A stretch of 29,792 nt of DNA, taken from positions 1 through 29,792 of the IMG/VR virus record IMGVR_UViG_3300041586_000064, one strand, 5' to 3'. Source of the DNA: a virus. Shown here piece by piece: positions 7,025 through 13,237 of this stretch. How positions within the stretch are numbered: position 1 is the stretch's first letter; each line of letters starts with the position of its first letter. The position numbers and the translations under genes are program-made. The notes below the pieces were generated by a model. That model saw only the letters and a list, made by a program, of their open reading frames with translations, had not been told where the DNA came from and did not search any database.

Positions 7025-7393
7025 TTACTTTTTTAAATTTTTTATTTCTCGTTGCAAAAAGTCAATAGCTTTTTTCAAATCCTCTATTTCGTCGTCTTTT
7101 TTGCCAGCACGAACTATGTATTTTATTGCTGAACCACGACAAAAATTAATATTGTTGTCATGGCAAAAATCAATTACGTCTTTATTCGTTGCGTTTTTGT
7201 AGTGTTTGGGTACGTCGTTGTCAACTAATATAGCTTCATGTAATTGTTTCCAATATAGATATCTTTCTTTTGTATGCCCCCAAGTAAACGCACAATCTAA
7301 ATCATTTGTGTCTTTATTACAATATTTTTCCGCTCTTGCCTGATAATATAACGCTTTTTTATTATTATCTAGATCTAATTCTGATATTAACAT
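7025..7393 (-). CDS. DUF3310-containing protein
   Basis: A 122-residue protein. Residues 61-120 carry the DUF3310 pattern found in many phages: PKHYKN (62-67), VIDFCHDNNINFCRGSAIKY (73-92), IVRAGKKDDEIEDLKKAIDFL (93-113). The family is common in phage nucleotide-metabolism and replication regions, but its biochemical role is not settled. The first 60 residues are a family-variable extension with a Trp/Tyr-rich stretch. Its start overlaps the stop of the upstream gene by seven bases. Confidence 0.85.
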   Translation of the reverse strand: MLISELDLDNNKKALYYQARAEKYCNKDTNDLDCAFTWGHTKERYLYWKQLHEAILVDNDVPKHYKNATNKDVIDFCHDNNINFCRGSAIKYIVRAGKKDDEIEDLKKAIDFLQREIKNLKK

Positions 7394-7608
7394 AGTAATT
7401 TATTTAGTTGTTTTTTAATTTCGTAGAGCCTAATTAATTCGTCGTTTGTTTTTTCCATTGGAAAGTTAAAAATTGTAAAATACTCTTTAGTAAGTTTTGC
7501 AATTTTAATAAGTTCGTCATGATACCATGCATCTACTGTTACTTGTTCAGTTTCTGTTTGCTCTTCGTTTAAATACGGTGCATTGTTCGTGTAGTCTGTT
7601 GTGTCCAT
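7387..7608 (-). CDS. Hypothetical protein, first gene of the leftward early operon
   Basis: A 73-residue protein with a disordered, acidic, Thr/Asn-rich N-terminus and a helical C-terminal half (DAWYHDELIKIAKLTKEYF, then EKTNDELIRLYEIKKQL). No family recognised. It is the first gene after the divergent control region: the -7 box at 7632-7625 lies 17 bases before its ATG and overlaps a perfect palindrome, so its expression is probably under operator control. Confidence 0.75.
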   Translation of the reverse strand: MDTTDYTNNAPYLNEEQTETEQVTVDAWYHDELIKIAKLTKEYFTIFNFPMEKTNDELIRLYEIKKQLNKLLC

Positions 7609-7624
7609 GTGTTTTATTTTTTTA

Positions 7625-7632
7625 CAAATTTA
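7625..7632 (-). promoter_or_regulatory. -7 box of the leftward early promoter
   Basis: Minus-strand TAAATTTG matches TAnnTTTG and lies 17 bases before the ATG of the first leftward early gene. There is no good TTG at the -33 position; the 16-bp palindrome fills much of the spacer instead. This arrangement suggests a regulated promoter. Confidence 0.5.
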
Positions 7633-7645
7633 AGTTATAACTTAA
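7630..7645. promoter_or_regulatory. Perfect 16-bp palindrome, candidate operator
   Basis: TTAAGTTATAACTTAA is a perfect inverted repeat with no spacer. It overlaps the last three bases of the leftward -7 box and lies in the 123-base gap between divergent operons. A dimeric repressor bound here would cover the leftward promoter. The XRE-type protein encoded at 8358-8612 is the nearest candidate ligand; that link is inference. Confidence 0.55.
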
Positions 7646-7674
7646 TATGTAATAGTTAATAAAACGTTAAATTA

Positions 7675-7686
7675 ATCATTAATGAT
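7675..7686. promoter_or_regulatory. Perfect 12-bp palindrome, second candidate operator
   Basis: ATCATTAATGAT is a perfect palindrome 45 bases (centre to centre 43) from the 16-bp one and just upstream of where the -33 element of the rightward promoter would lie. In AT-rich DNA such palindromes can arise by chance, so the call rests on position. Confidence 0.35.
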
Positions 7687-7709
7687 ATTTATTTTATCAG
7701 AAGTGTTAC

Positions 7710-7717
7710 TATATTTG
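7710..7717 (+). promoter_or_regulatory. -7 box of the rightward cassette promoter
   Basis: Plus-strand TATATTTG, 15 bases before the ATG at 7732, matches TAnnTTTG exactly and is identical to the octamer of the leftward promoters. The -33 region has TTTA rather than TTG, so it may be weak or need an activator. Confidence 0.55.
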
Positions 7718-7731
7718 TAAAAAAAAATATT

Positions 7732-7863
7732 ATGAACGATTTTTATTTAGCCCGTATTGAGGCATTGGAAAAGAGAATAGCAGAATTAGAAAAAGAAAAG
7801 TACATTGCTGCGCTTAAAATTATTATTAACGACCCTGTATTTAACGAACCTATAAAATTATGA
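7732..7863 (+). CDS. Small coiled-coil protein, first gene of rightward cassette
   Basis: A 43-residue protein: MNDFYLARIEALEKRIAELE, a heptad-patterned helix, then KYIAALKIIINDPVFNEPIKL. Its first 22 residues resemble those of the next gene (MND, R-I-x-A-L-x-K-R-[IV]-x-E-[IL]-E-K), so the two may share a dimerisation helix by duplication. Its stop overlaps the next ATG (ATGA), and the promoter box at 7710 lies just upstream. Function unknown; it may pair with the product of the next gene. Confidence 0.7.
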   Translation: MNDFYLARIEALEKRIAELEKEKYIAALKIIINDPVFNEPIKL

Positions 7864-8216
7864 ATGATATAGACAGTACACGCATCTCAGCACTTCAAAA
7901 AAGAGTAAGCGAAATTGAAAAGTTAATGGTTTTGTATGACATCAACAACAATCAAAAAGAAATTAATAATGATAACAAAATCACAACGCAAGGGGGGTTT
8001 AAGCAGCTAGAAGAGCAATTAATTATGAACGTAAATGTCAGCACTTTTAATTCTTATGAAGTAAAAGATAAGGATTTTTTATTTTATAATAGCGTTACAG
8101 GATTTTATTGCAGTAATTACTTTAGTATAATATGCTGCTTAACTACATTTAATCATTATACCTTTGCAGTTTTTTCTGATGACAACGGTAAACTAAAAAC
8201 AGATTTTAACTTATAA
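7860..8216 (+). CDS. Hypothetical protein with N-terminal coiled coil
   Basis: A 118-residue protein with a coiled-coil start (MNDIDSTRISALQKRVSEIE) like that of the preceding gene, an Asn/Lys-rich linker (28-42), and a C-terminal half rich in Phe, Tyr and Cys (FLFYNSVTGFYCSNYFSIIC, 73-92) that looks like a small beta-rich domain. No membrane segment is certain. It is translationally coupled to the 43-residue gene by ATGA. No family recognised. Confidence 0.75.
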   Translation: MNDIDSTRISALQKRVSEIEKLMVLYDINNNQKEINNDNKITTQGGFKQLEEQLIMNVNVSTFNSYEVKDKDFLFYNSVTGFYCSNYFSIICCLTTFNHYTFAVFSDDNGKLKTDFNL

Positions 8217-8232
8217 ATAAAAATATTTTATT

Positions 8233-8361
8233 ATGTGGAAATATATAAACAAAACTCTCCCTACTTCGGTAAAAATAGTTTTATTAATTATTATTATTGC
8301 GGATTTATTATTTATTATATTTGATTATTTACCCAAATTATTTAGACTAATATCATCATGA
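8233..8361 (+). CDS. Small single-pass membrane protein
   Basis: A 42-residue protein: short basic N-terminus (MWKYINKTLPTSVK), one hydrophobic segment (about 15-30, IVLLIIIIADLLFIIF), then DYLPKLFRLISS. One membrane span with a basic N-terminal end suggests an inner-membrane protein. The stop overlaps the ATG of the XRE gene (ATGA), so both are made from one message. Small membrane proteins in phage cassettes often act in superinfection exclusion, but nothing here shows that directly. Confidence 0.7.
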   Translation: MWKYINKTLPTSVKIVLLIIIIADLLFIIFDYLPKLFRLISS

Positions 8362-8612
8362 GTAAAATACAACAACAATTAACGGCCATTTTAAGGGCTA
8401 AAAAAGACATTGTAGGTATTAGTGCCCTGCAATTAAAGAGATGGGAACTAGGCACTACTTCGCCTTCGCTAGAAACGTTTGAAAAGGTCTGCAAAGAGAA
8501 CAATATAGACGTACATGAATTTTTTGTTTATGATCTTGAAAGTTTGTTGCAATTTGCAAACAAAGCGGGTAAAAAACTAGGTCATAAAGTAGTAATAACT
8601 TTTGAAAAGTAA
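8358..8612 (+). CDS. XRE/Cro-type helix-turn-helix regulator
   Basis: An 84-residue protein. ISALQLKRWELGTTSPSLET (20-39) matches the recognition-helix end of Cro/C1-type domains (SxxQLxRWExGxxxPSLETF), followed by the usual helix FEKVCKENNIDVHEFF. The first helices (MSKIQQQLTAILRAKKDIVG) are shorter and less typical than in full XRE domains, so the DNA-binding unit may be reduced. The C-terminal tail has no known domain. It is the only regulator in the rightward cassette and the best candidate to bind the palindromes at 7630-7686. Confidence 0.7.
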   Translation: MSKIQQQLTAILRAKKDIVGISALQLKRWELGTTSPSLETFEKVCKENNIDVHEFFVYDLESLLQFANKAGKKLGHKVVITFEK

Positions 8613-8615
8613 CGG

Positions 8616-8783
8616 ATGCATTGTCAAAGACCAGTAAAAAATGAAAAGACGAACAAATGGGAAGTTTGGGACTTTGCGTATAAGGAAAAAGGTGAAAGAC
8701 ATTACGAACTTCATAAATTTTTTACACACAAAGAAGCTGTCGAATTTTGGAAAATAAGAAACCCAAAACAAAATAATAATTAA
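8616..8783 (+). CDS. Small hypothetical protein
   Basis: A 55-residue ORF starting MHCQRPVKNEKTNKWEVWDF, rich in Trp, Lys, His and aromatic residues, with a C-terminal TFTHKEAVEFW-like helix (residues FFTHKEAVEFWKI). It begins three bases after the XRE stop. The regular WEVWDFAYKEKG/HYELHKFF pattern looks like a small beta-beta-alpha fold. No family recognised. Confidence 0.65.
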   Translation: MHCQRPVKNEKTNKWEVWDFAYKEKGERHYELHKFFTHKEAVEFWKIRNPKQNNN

Positions 8784-8944
8784 ATATAACGGCTGAAGCT
8801 AACCGATGTTTAGGGCAAAGTAAGCCTAGACTTTGGTATGATTACCCAAACTTACAGACACAAACAAATTATTAAATTAAAAACCATAAAGCCTAAATAG
8901 CGGTTAACGTATGTTATCACTTAGCTTTTTAAAACACAACACAA
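8784..8944 (+). other. Non-coding stretch able to fold; possible structured RNA
   Basis: No gene is seen in these 161 bases, which include segments richer in G and C than the neighbours. GCTAACCGATGTTTAGGGC (8798-8816) is nearly complementary to GCCTAAATAGCGGTTAAC (8891-8908): about 15 pairs with two mismatches and one bulge. Inside it, GTAAG/CTTAC (8820-8824 with 8851-8855) and TTTGG/CCAAA (8832-8836 with 8846-8850) form a second, bulged hairpin. This is a plausible multi-stem RNA or an old fold-back element. No promoter was found. Confidence 0.4.
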
Positions 8945-9136
8945 ATGAAAACATTTAAAATAATTATTGGATACTTAATTGTATCACTTTTTGCAATAAT
9001 GATAATATACTGTTTTGTTGATAATATCTATCAAAATGGTTGGTAATTTATATTATCTCTATTTATTGTTTTAGCTTTAATTGGATTACTTCTTTTTGGA
9101 CTTAATCTTTTAAGCAACAACGACCAAGATGAGTGA
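8945..9136 (+). pseudogene. Two-span membrane protein ORF interrupted by TAA
   Basis: From the ATG at 8945 the frame encodes MKTFKIIIGYLIVSLFAIMI and a short IYCFVDNIYQNGW loop, then a TAA (9044-9046). The same frame stays open for 30 more codons and encodes a second hydrophobic span (about FILSLFIVLALIGLLLFGL) and an acidic end SNNDQDE before TGA at 9136. Together they make a sensible 64-residue two-span membrane protein, so the TAA looks like a nonsense mutation. Alternatives are a genuine 33-residue product, or chance hydrophobicity downstream. Confidence 0.45.
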
Positions 9137-9201
9137 CAACGTCGTTGCGGCTTGCAGAAGGAAAGGATTACGAAGCACAAATTATAAATTAAACACAAAT
9201 T

Positions 9202-9534
9202 ATGAAAAAAAATGAAAATTTACTAAAAAATGTATTATTAAAAAAAAATGCTGTTATTGTCAGTTTTTATTTGGTAAAATATTATGGCGGTAGTTATGAG
9301 GATAGTTTTCAATCATTTGTTTTTGTCACAAATAAAAAATCAACTGCAACTAAATATTGTACTAAGTTTAATAAAATATTAAAAAAATGGCAAGATTATT
9401 ACAAACAATTTGAAACAAAAAAATACGGTACAATTACTTGGATAGCTGACGAACATATTGAAAAAAAATTTTCTCGATGGAATCAACTTAACGCAATAAG
9501 CAGGTGTTGTTACGTTGAAGTTGCAGTCAGATAA
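9202..9534 (+). CDS. Hypothetical phage protein, last gene of rightward cassette
   Basis: A 110-residue soluble, basic protein with many aromatic residues. The central FVTNKKSTATKYCTKFNKIL (42-61) and the later GTITWIADEHIEKKFSRWN (76-94) look like conserved blocks of a small phage family, but I cannot name a function. An A-rich run precedes the ATG. It is the last rightward gene; the leftward metallophosphoesterase ends 66 bases further on, so the two converge. Confidence 0.75.
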   Translation: MKKNENLLKNVLLKKNAVIVSFYLVKYYGGSYEDSFQSFVFVTNKKSTATKYCTKFNKILKKWQDYYKQFETKKYGTITWIADEHIEKKFSRWNQLNAISRCCYVEVAVR

Positions 9535-9599
9535 TTTATTATAACTTATCGCTAAAATTTATTAATAAAATTAAAAACAGCTATAACAAGCGGTTTTTT
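9535..9599. terminator. Convergent intergenic gap, possible weak terminator
   Basis: The gap between convergent genes holds a 12-bp AT palindrome (TTTATTAATAAA, about 9558-9569) and, on the plus strand, a run of eight T residues right after AAGCGG (about 9590-9601). A weak CGCT/AGCG pairing precedes the run. Transcripts from both sides probably end here, but no strong hairpin is present. Confidence 0.3.
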
Positions 9600-10475
9600 T
9601 TATAGTTCCATCATTATATTAGTTGCACGTTTTCCATATTCTACAACACCGCAAGATATAGCAGGCTTTGCATAATTTTTACCATAAGCTAATGCATAAG
9701 ACTTATTATCTACACCACAACCAACTTGCATACCAAATATTTTAAATTTAGCTCCTACAATCCACTCAACATAACATTCCTTGTGTAAATGTCCTTGCAC
9801 TACGCTTTGTAAATCTCTACGCGCTCTATTTCTAGCCGTTCCACCTTCTCCATGAATATATAAAACATCATCTATCTCTACGCTTTCAACAAATTTCCAT
9901 CCGATAACACCCAAAACCTCAGCGTAATCTCTAATCCACATTTTAGACAAGCCGCTAGTCATTGCTTTACGCATTATAAGCCGATCATGGTTACCAATGG
10001 TAACGTATGCTTTTGGAAAAACTTTGTACCACTCTTTTATATTATGAATCGCAAGTTTTAATTCTTGACCGGCTGAATGTCCATCTGGATCTGTTTCGTG
10101 GTAAGAACTTGCGTGATTGTCTATAACATCCCCTATGAACACAACAGTATCACAATTATATTCCTGGTAAGTTTTTAAACAATGATCCCTATATTTTTCT
10201 AAGCAAAACGGTTCGTGTAAATCTCCAATAATTAAAACGCGTTTACCTTTTTTATTTATTTTAACGTTTTTAGGTAGTGCTTTAATTTCGTCTTGACTAT
10301 TAAACGCATCTGTAAATACTGCTTTTCTAGTTGTATTTTCTAAGTTTGCAAAGCTATTTAAATGCTGTTCCTCTTGTTTTACGGTTAAAGTATATTGATT
10401 TATTTCTTTTAATTCTAAGCCTAAATTAGCCGCTTGGTAATTGCTTAATCGGTAACGTCTGTTATTATTTTTCAA
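9600..10475 (-). CDS. Calcineurin-like metallophosphoesterase
   Basis: A 291-residue protein with all the metal-binding motifs of the calcineurin-like phosphoesterase family in order: GDLH (84-87), GDVIDNH (115-121), GNHD (161-164), an IHGE histidine (207-210) and GHLH (228-231). It should be an active metal-dependent phosphatase, phosphodiesterase or nuclease; the substrate cannot be told. The first 70 residues form a variable N-terminal extension. It is the last gene of the leftward late module, ten bases after the spanin candidate. Possible roles are nucleic-acid processing or removal of a host signalling nucleotide; both are inference. Confidence 0.9.
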   Translation of the reverse strand: MKNNNRRYRLSNYQAANLGLELKEINQYTLTVKQEEQHLNSFANLENTTRKAVFTDAFNSQDEIKALPKNVKINKKGKRVLIIGDLHEPFCLEKYRDHCLKTYQEYNCDTVVFIGDVIDNHASSYHETDPDGHSAGQELKLAIHNIKEWYKVFPKAYVTIGNHDRLIMRKAMTSGLSKMWIRDYAEVLGVIGWKFVESVEIDDVLYIHGEGGTARNRARRDLQSVVQGHLHKECYVEWIVGAKFKIFGMQVGCGVDNKSYALAYGKNYAKPAISCGVVEYGKRATNIMMEL

Positions 10476-10484
10476 GGTTAAGTT

Positions 10485-10910
10485 TTATTTAAATTTTATT
10501 AGGGCAAATAAAAAGATTAATATTATTGCTACTATCCAAATTAAATTATTATTGCTTTGTGTCTCTTTATTTTTGACTGATTTATAAGTTATCGTATTTC
10601 TGTAAATGTCAAACGTTTTATAACGCACTGAATCAACTATTTTTATGTTAGTAGTGCTTTTATTGTTTTGTACAAAAGTTTCTTTTAAGCCGTCTTTTTC
10701 TCTGGAGTAAATATACCCACGATCAAAGGTATTATTAATATCAAGTTTTTTAAACAAAGAAAAGTCAACAGAACCAATTGTTTCTGCTGACTTTAATTTA
10801 TCTAATTCTTTTGTCTGATCTGTTTTTCTAGTACCGCATCCAACCTGAATTACCACCAAAAAGATAATTACTAATTTTGTCGAATAATTTTTCCATGATA
10901 TTTTTTTCAT
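10485..10910 (-). CDS. Candidate unimolecular spanin (lipoprotein plus C-terminal TM)
   Basis: A 141-residue protein with a hydrophobic lipoprotein-like start (KLVIIFLVVIQVGCG, candidate lipidated C25), a charged periplasmic-type middle (26-118), and a C-terminal membrane span (about 121-138, NLIWIVAIILIFLFALIKFK). An outer-membrane lipid anchor at one end and an inner-membrane span at the other is the layout of unimolecular spanins, which fuse the two membranes in the last step of lysis of Gram-negative hosts. It lies 13 bases after the lysozyme gene, which supports this. The lipobox is imperfect (Q at -3), so a two-span membrane protein is the main alternative. Confidence 0.6.
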   Translation of the reverse strand: MKKISWKNYSTKLVIIFLVVIQVGCGTRKTDQTKELDKLKSAETIGSVDFSLFKKLDINNTFDRGYIYSREKDGLKETFVQNNKSTTNIKIVDSVRYKTFDIYRNTITYKSVKNKETQSNNNLIWIVAIILIFLFALIKFK

Positions 10911-10923
10911 AAGTGATTACAAA

Positions 10924-11361
10924 TTACGTGCCAAAGTATTGCTTAACTTCTGTTTTTCTTCTGTCTTTAATCTCTACTGGTTTGCTCCAATTTAAAAACG
11001 CTGCACCTATTGCTTTATTATTTGGATTTAAATTTATTAATTTTAAAGCTAAAGAATCCCTAAAACCATTTATACCAATATTATAAGCAAATGAAACGCA
11101 AGCATCAAATTGGTTTTGATTTACGCATGATGTTATGGCCTTGTCCACACCCTCAACAAATTTACCCAAAATTACATCGCTTAATTTACTAGCTTCTGCC
11201 ATTGTCAGCGGTTTGTCTGCCATTGTTACTTTTTTCCCGTTCGCATAAAAGGTGTTACCAAAGGCAATAGTTGGTATCCCTTTTGTGTCTAAATATGGTT
11301 TTAATCTTAGCCCTTCCCTATTGTGCAATAATTTAACGCCCTTCTTACTTATTTGCATCAT
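10924..11361 (-). CDS. Endolysin, GH24 (T4-like) lysozyme
   Basis: A 145-residue muramidase that should cut the glycan strands of peptidoglycan at the end of infection. The family's catalytic triad is visible: E16 in REGLRLKPY, D25 in LDTKGIP and T31 in TIAFGN, matching E11/D20/T26 of T4 lysozyme. The C-terminal NQNQFDACVSFAYNIGINGF and DRRKTEVKQYF segments are also typical. There is no signal peptide or signal-anchor, so it should need a holin to reach the periplasm. The start overlaps the stop of the 110-residue membrane protein upstream by 17 bases. Confidence 0.92.
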   Translation of the reverse strand: MMQISKKGVKLLHNREGLRLKPYLDTKGIPTIAFGNTFYANGKKVTMADKPLTMAEASKLSDVILGKFVEGVDKAITSCVNQNQFDACVSFAYNIGINGFRDSLALKLINLNPNNKAIGAAFLNWSKPVEIKDRRKTEVKQYFGT

Positions 11362-11677
11362 TTTTTAATTTAGTAAATAACATTTCGTTTTCTTTAATCT
11401 CTTTTGCATTACGTTTAAAAAATAATTCTATCTCTTTGTTTTCGGCCTCTTGTTCTAACATTCTACTTTTAGTTGCTGAATCCCTCCGATACGTTAAAAG
11501 CTTATAATAAGCAAAAAACACTCCTATAATAGTAAGCAGCAACTGAAAAAAATTTGTTATGTTTCCTAAATAAAAATCGTCTGCTGATATTTTTTTAATT
11601 ATATCAAACACAGTAAATCCGTAAAAAAAGCAAAACAAGTAATTAACGCAAGAAATTAAAGATTTTATTGTAATCAT
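11345..11677 (-). CDS. Holin candidate, two-span membrane protein
   Basis: A 110-residue protein with two hydrophobic segments (about 8-25 and 43-60, TNFFQLLLTIIGVFFAYYKL) and a long, highly charged C-terminal tail (62-110). It overlaps the lysozyme start by 17 bases. Two-span membrane proteins with charged tails next to an endolysin are usual holin or antiholin candidates. The 74-residue neighbour is another candidate, and the pair could act as holin and antiholin. No family could be named. Confidence 0.6.
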   Translation of the reverse strand: MITIKSLISCVNYLFCFFYGFTVFDIIKKISADDFYLGNITNFFQLLLTIIGVFFAYYKLLTYRRDSATKSRMLEQEAENKEIELFFKRNAKEIKENEMLFTKLKNDANK

Positions 11678-11702
11678 AGTAGGTAAGCTGAGGCATTTAA
11701 AA

Positions 11703-11927
11703 TTATCTCTTTAAAGTTTCTGGCAGTTTGTCATCTTCGTTTGGTGTAAAGAAGTTTTTAATGATATAAGAAACTACTAACAAAAGTAATGCTTTAATCT
11801 CGGGCGAAACGTTTAAACTAGGAATAAATGTTTCTTGAATAAAATTTAAAATTGTAGCAATTACTAAAAGTAATAATGCTTTTGCGGCATCTAGCCAGTT
11901 TAGGCTAAAAAATTTTGATTGTTTCAT
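11703..11927 (-). CDS. Small holin-like membrane protein
   Basis: A 74-residue protein with two likely membrane spans (about 13-30, AAKALLLLVIATILNFIQ, and 44-60, IKALLLLVVSYIIKNFF) joined by a short loop, and a charged C-terminus (NEDDKLPETLKR). Size, span number and place before the lysozyme fit a class II-type holin. It lies 16 bases after the fibre gene and 25 bases before the second membrane protein. Confidence 0.65.
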   Translation of the reverse strand: MKQSKFFSLNWLDAAKALLLLVIATILNFIQETFIPSLNVSPEIKALLLLVVSYIIKNFFTPNEDDKLPETLKR

Positions 11928-11943
11928 TTTGTTTTATATTTAA

Positions 11944-13236
11944 TTAATTATATACTCTGATTTCAATTGATGCCTTATTTAATTGGTTATGATTTAATGA
12001 ACCTGCTAACCTAGTACTAATTCTTACGTAATCAACAGATGATAAATTATCAATACCATACCCTTTGTCTGCTGATTGATCTCCTGAAATAAAACTTACA
12101 GTTTTATTCAAGGTAAATGCACCAGTAAGAGTCCCTAAATATATGCCGACACTTGAAACACTCCAAACTAGCGTACCCTCTAAAGTATTTTCTAATACAA
12201 TTACAAAAGGAGCATTTGTTCCTGATTGACTTAATAAGGCGGTGTAAACTTTGTATGGTCTTACCTGTCCTAAAGTAGCTAATTCAGTTGATACCGTTGC
12301 GGGTGCTGCTGTTACTGAGCCTTGAACAACTGTATTACCTCTTATTAATAAATTATTACTACCTCCGTTTAATATAGTCAACAAATTTCCAGTATTTGGA
12401 TTTATGAAGTCAGCAAATAAATTACCGTTAAACAAAGAGGCACCGTTAAATGTCGCGTTATTAGAAACAGTTATATTCGTACCATCACTTAATAAACCGC
12501 TATTTCCCACCGCTCCACTAAAGGTAAATCTTGCCACCTGGTTTGTTGTTCCTGAGCCTGATATTTTAGCATTTAAAGCAGTTTGTGTAGATGTTGAAAT
12601 AGGCTTGTTTAAATCACTTGTATTATTTACGTTTCCTAATCCTACATCGTTACTGTTTAAAATAACCGCTCCCACTTTACCCGCTACACTTGTAACCGTA
12701 CTTGCAGGTGTTAATAATTCACTCCAATTGCCTAAAACAGACGAAGGACTTTGTCTTAATATGAAAGCCTTGCTAACGTCTGATCTAATGGCAATATCTC
12801 CCTGCTCTGCTTGACTTAAAGCAATCATTTGCGCTTCAGAAGATATAGGAAATGTTTCAGAAATTGCAACCGCTGGGATTTGTTCATTGGGGATTTTACC
12901 AATAGAGTTTAATGTAGCAACTCCATTAAGTGCACCCTTTTGATTAACGTTCAATTTAGCATCTAATTTATTATCTACAATTCCAATAGTGTAAACCTGT
13001 GGGTTTACTTCAGCCGTTGTAGTCCTTACCGTTCCGCTTGTGCTTGCGTTGGCTTGTGGTACTAAACTAGCTCTTAAAACAAACTTTAATTCTTTAGTAA
13101 TAGAATCCTGAACAATAACTCTAGTTGCTGAATTTTGTTTTGTATTATTAAGCAATAATATATTTTCTATTTGCGTTGCATCAGGGCTTTGAGCCATCGC
13201 AAAAAATGGTAATAAAAGTAAAAGTAATTTTTTCAT
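11944..13236 (-). CDS. Tail fibre protein with apparent Sec signal peptide
   Basis: A 430-residue protein. The middle carries standard phage fibre repeats: KGALNGVATLNSIGKIPNEQ (about 103-122), a QGDIAIRSDVSKAFILR block, and VTSVAGKVGAVILNSNDVGL followed by GNVNNTSDLNKPIS. The last third is beta-rich and ends in a variable C-terminal domain, the usual receptor-binding part. Oddly, the first 17 residues (MKKLLLLLLPFFAMAQS) are a textbook Sec signal peptide with an AMA-Q cleavage site. An internal ATG at codon 14 would give a cytoplasmic form starting MAQSPDATQ. It follows another fibre-type gene by one base and precedes the holin genes. Confidence 0.85.
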   Translation of the reverse strand: MKKLLLLLLPFFAMAQSPDATQIENILLLNNTKQNSATRVIVQDSITKELKFVLRASLVPQANASTSGTVRTTTAEVNPQVYTIGIVDNKLDAKLNVNQKGALNGVATLNSIGKIPNEQIPAVAISETFPISSEAQMIALSQAEQGDIAIRSDVSKAFILRQSPSSVLGNWSELLTPASTVTSVAGKVGAVILNSNDVGLGNVNNTSDLNKPISTSTQTALNAKISGSGTTNQVARFTFSGAVGNSGLLSDGTNITVSNNATFNGASLFNGNLFADFINPNTGNLLTILNGGSNNLLIRGNTVVQGSVTAAPATVSTELATLGQVRPYKVYTALLSQSGTNAPFVIVLENTLEGTLVWSVSSVGIYLGTLTGAFTLNKTVSFISGDQSADKGYGIDNLSSVDYVRISTRLAGSLNHNQLNKASIEIRVYN

Positions 13237-13237
13237 A

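Noticed and set aside
8798-8908. The fold-back with GTTAAC/GTTTAG bases suggested an integron attC site.
   Set aside because: The GTTRRRY and RYYYAAC core boxes are not in the right places and no integrase is present.
9044-9046. Stop-codon reassignment to explain the TAA inside the membrane ORF.
   Set aside because: TAA and TGA both end well-supported genes throughout the window, and in-frame TAG is not seen inside them.
9129-9215. A 28-codon plus-strand ORF starting MSDNVVAACRRKGLRS.
   Set aside because: Too short, overlaps the next gene start, and nothing supports translation.
12404-12814. Plus-strand ORF of 136 codons inside the tail-fibre gene.
   Set aside because: It is the antisense shadow of a clear fibre gene; low-complexity repeat coding produces long open antisense frames.
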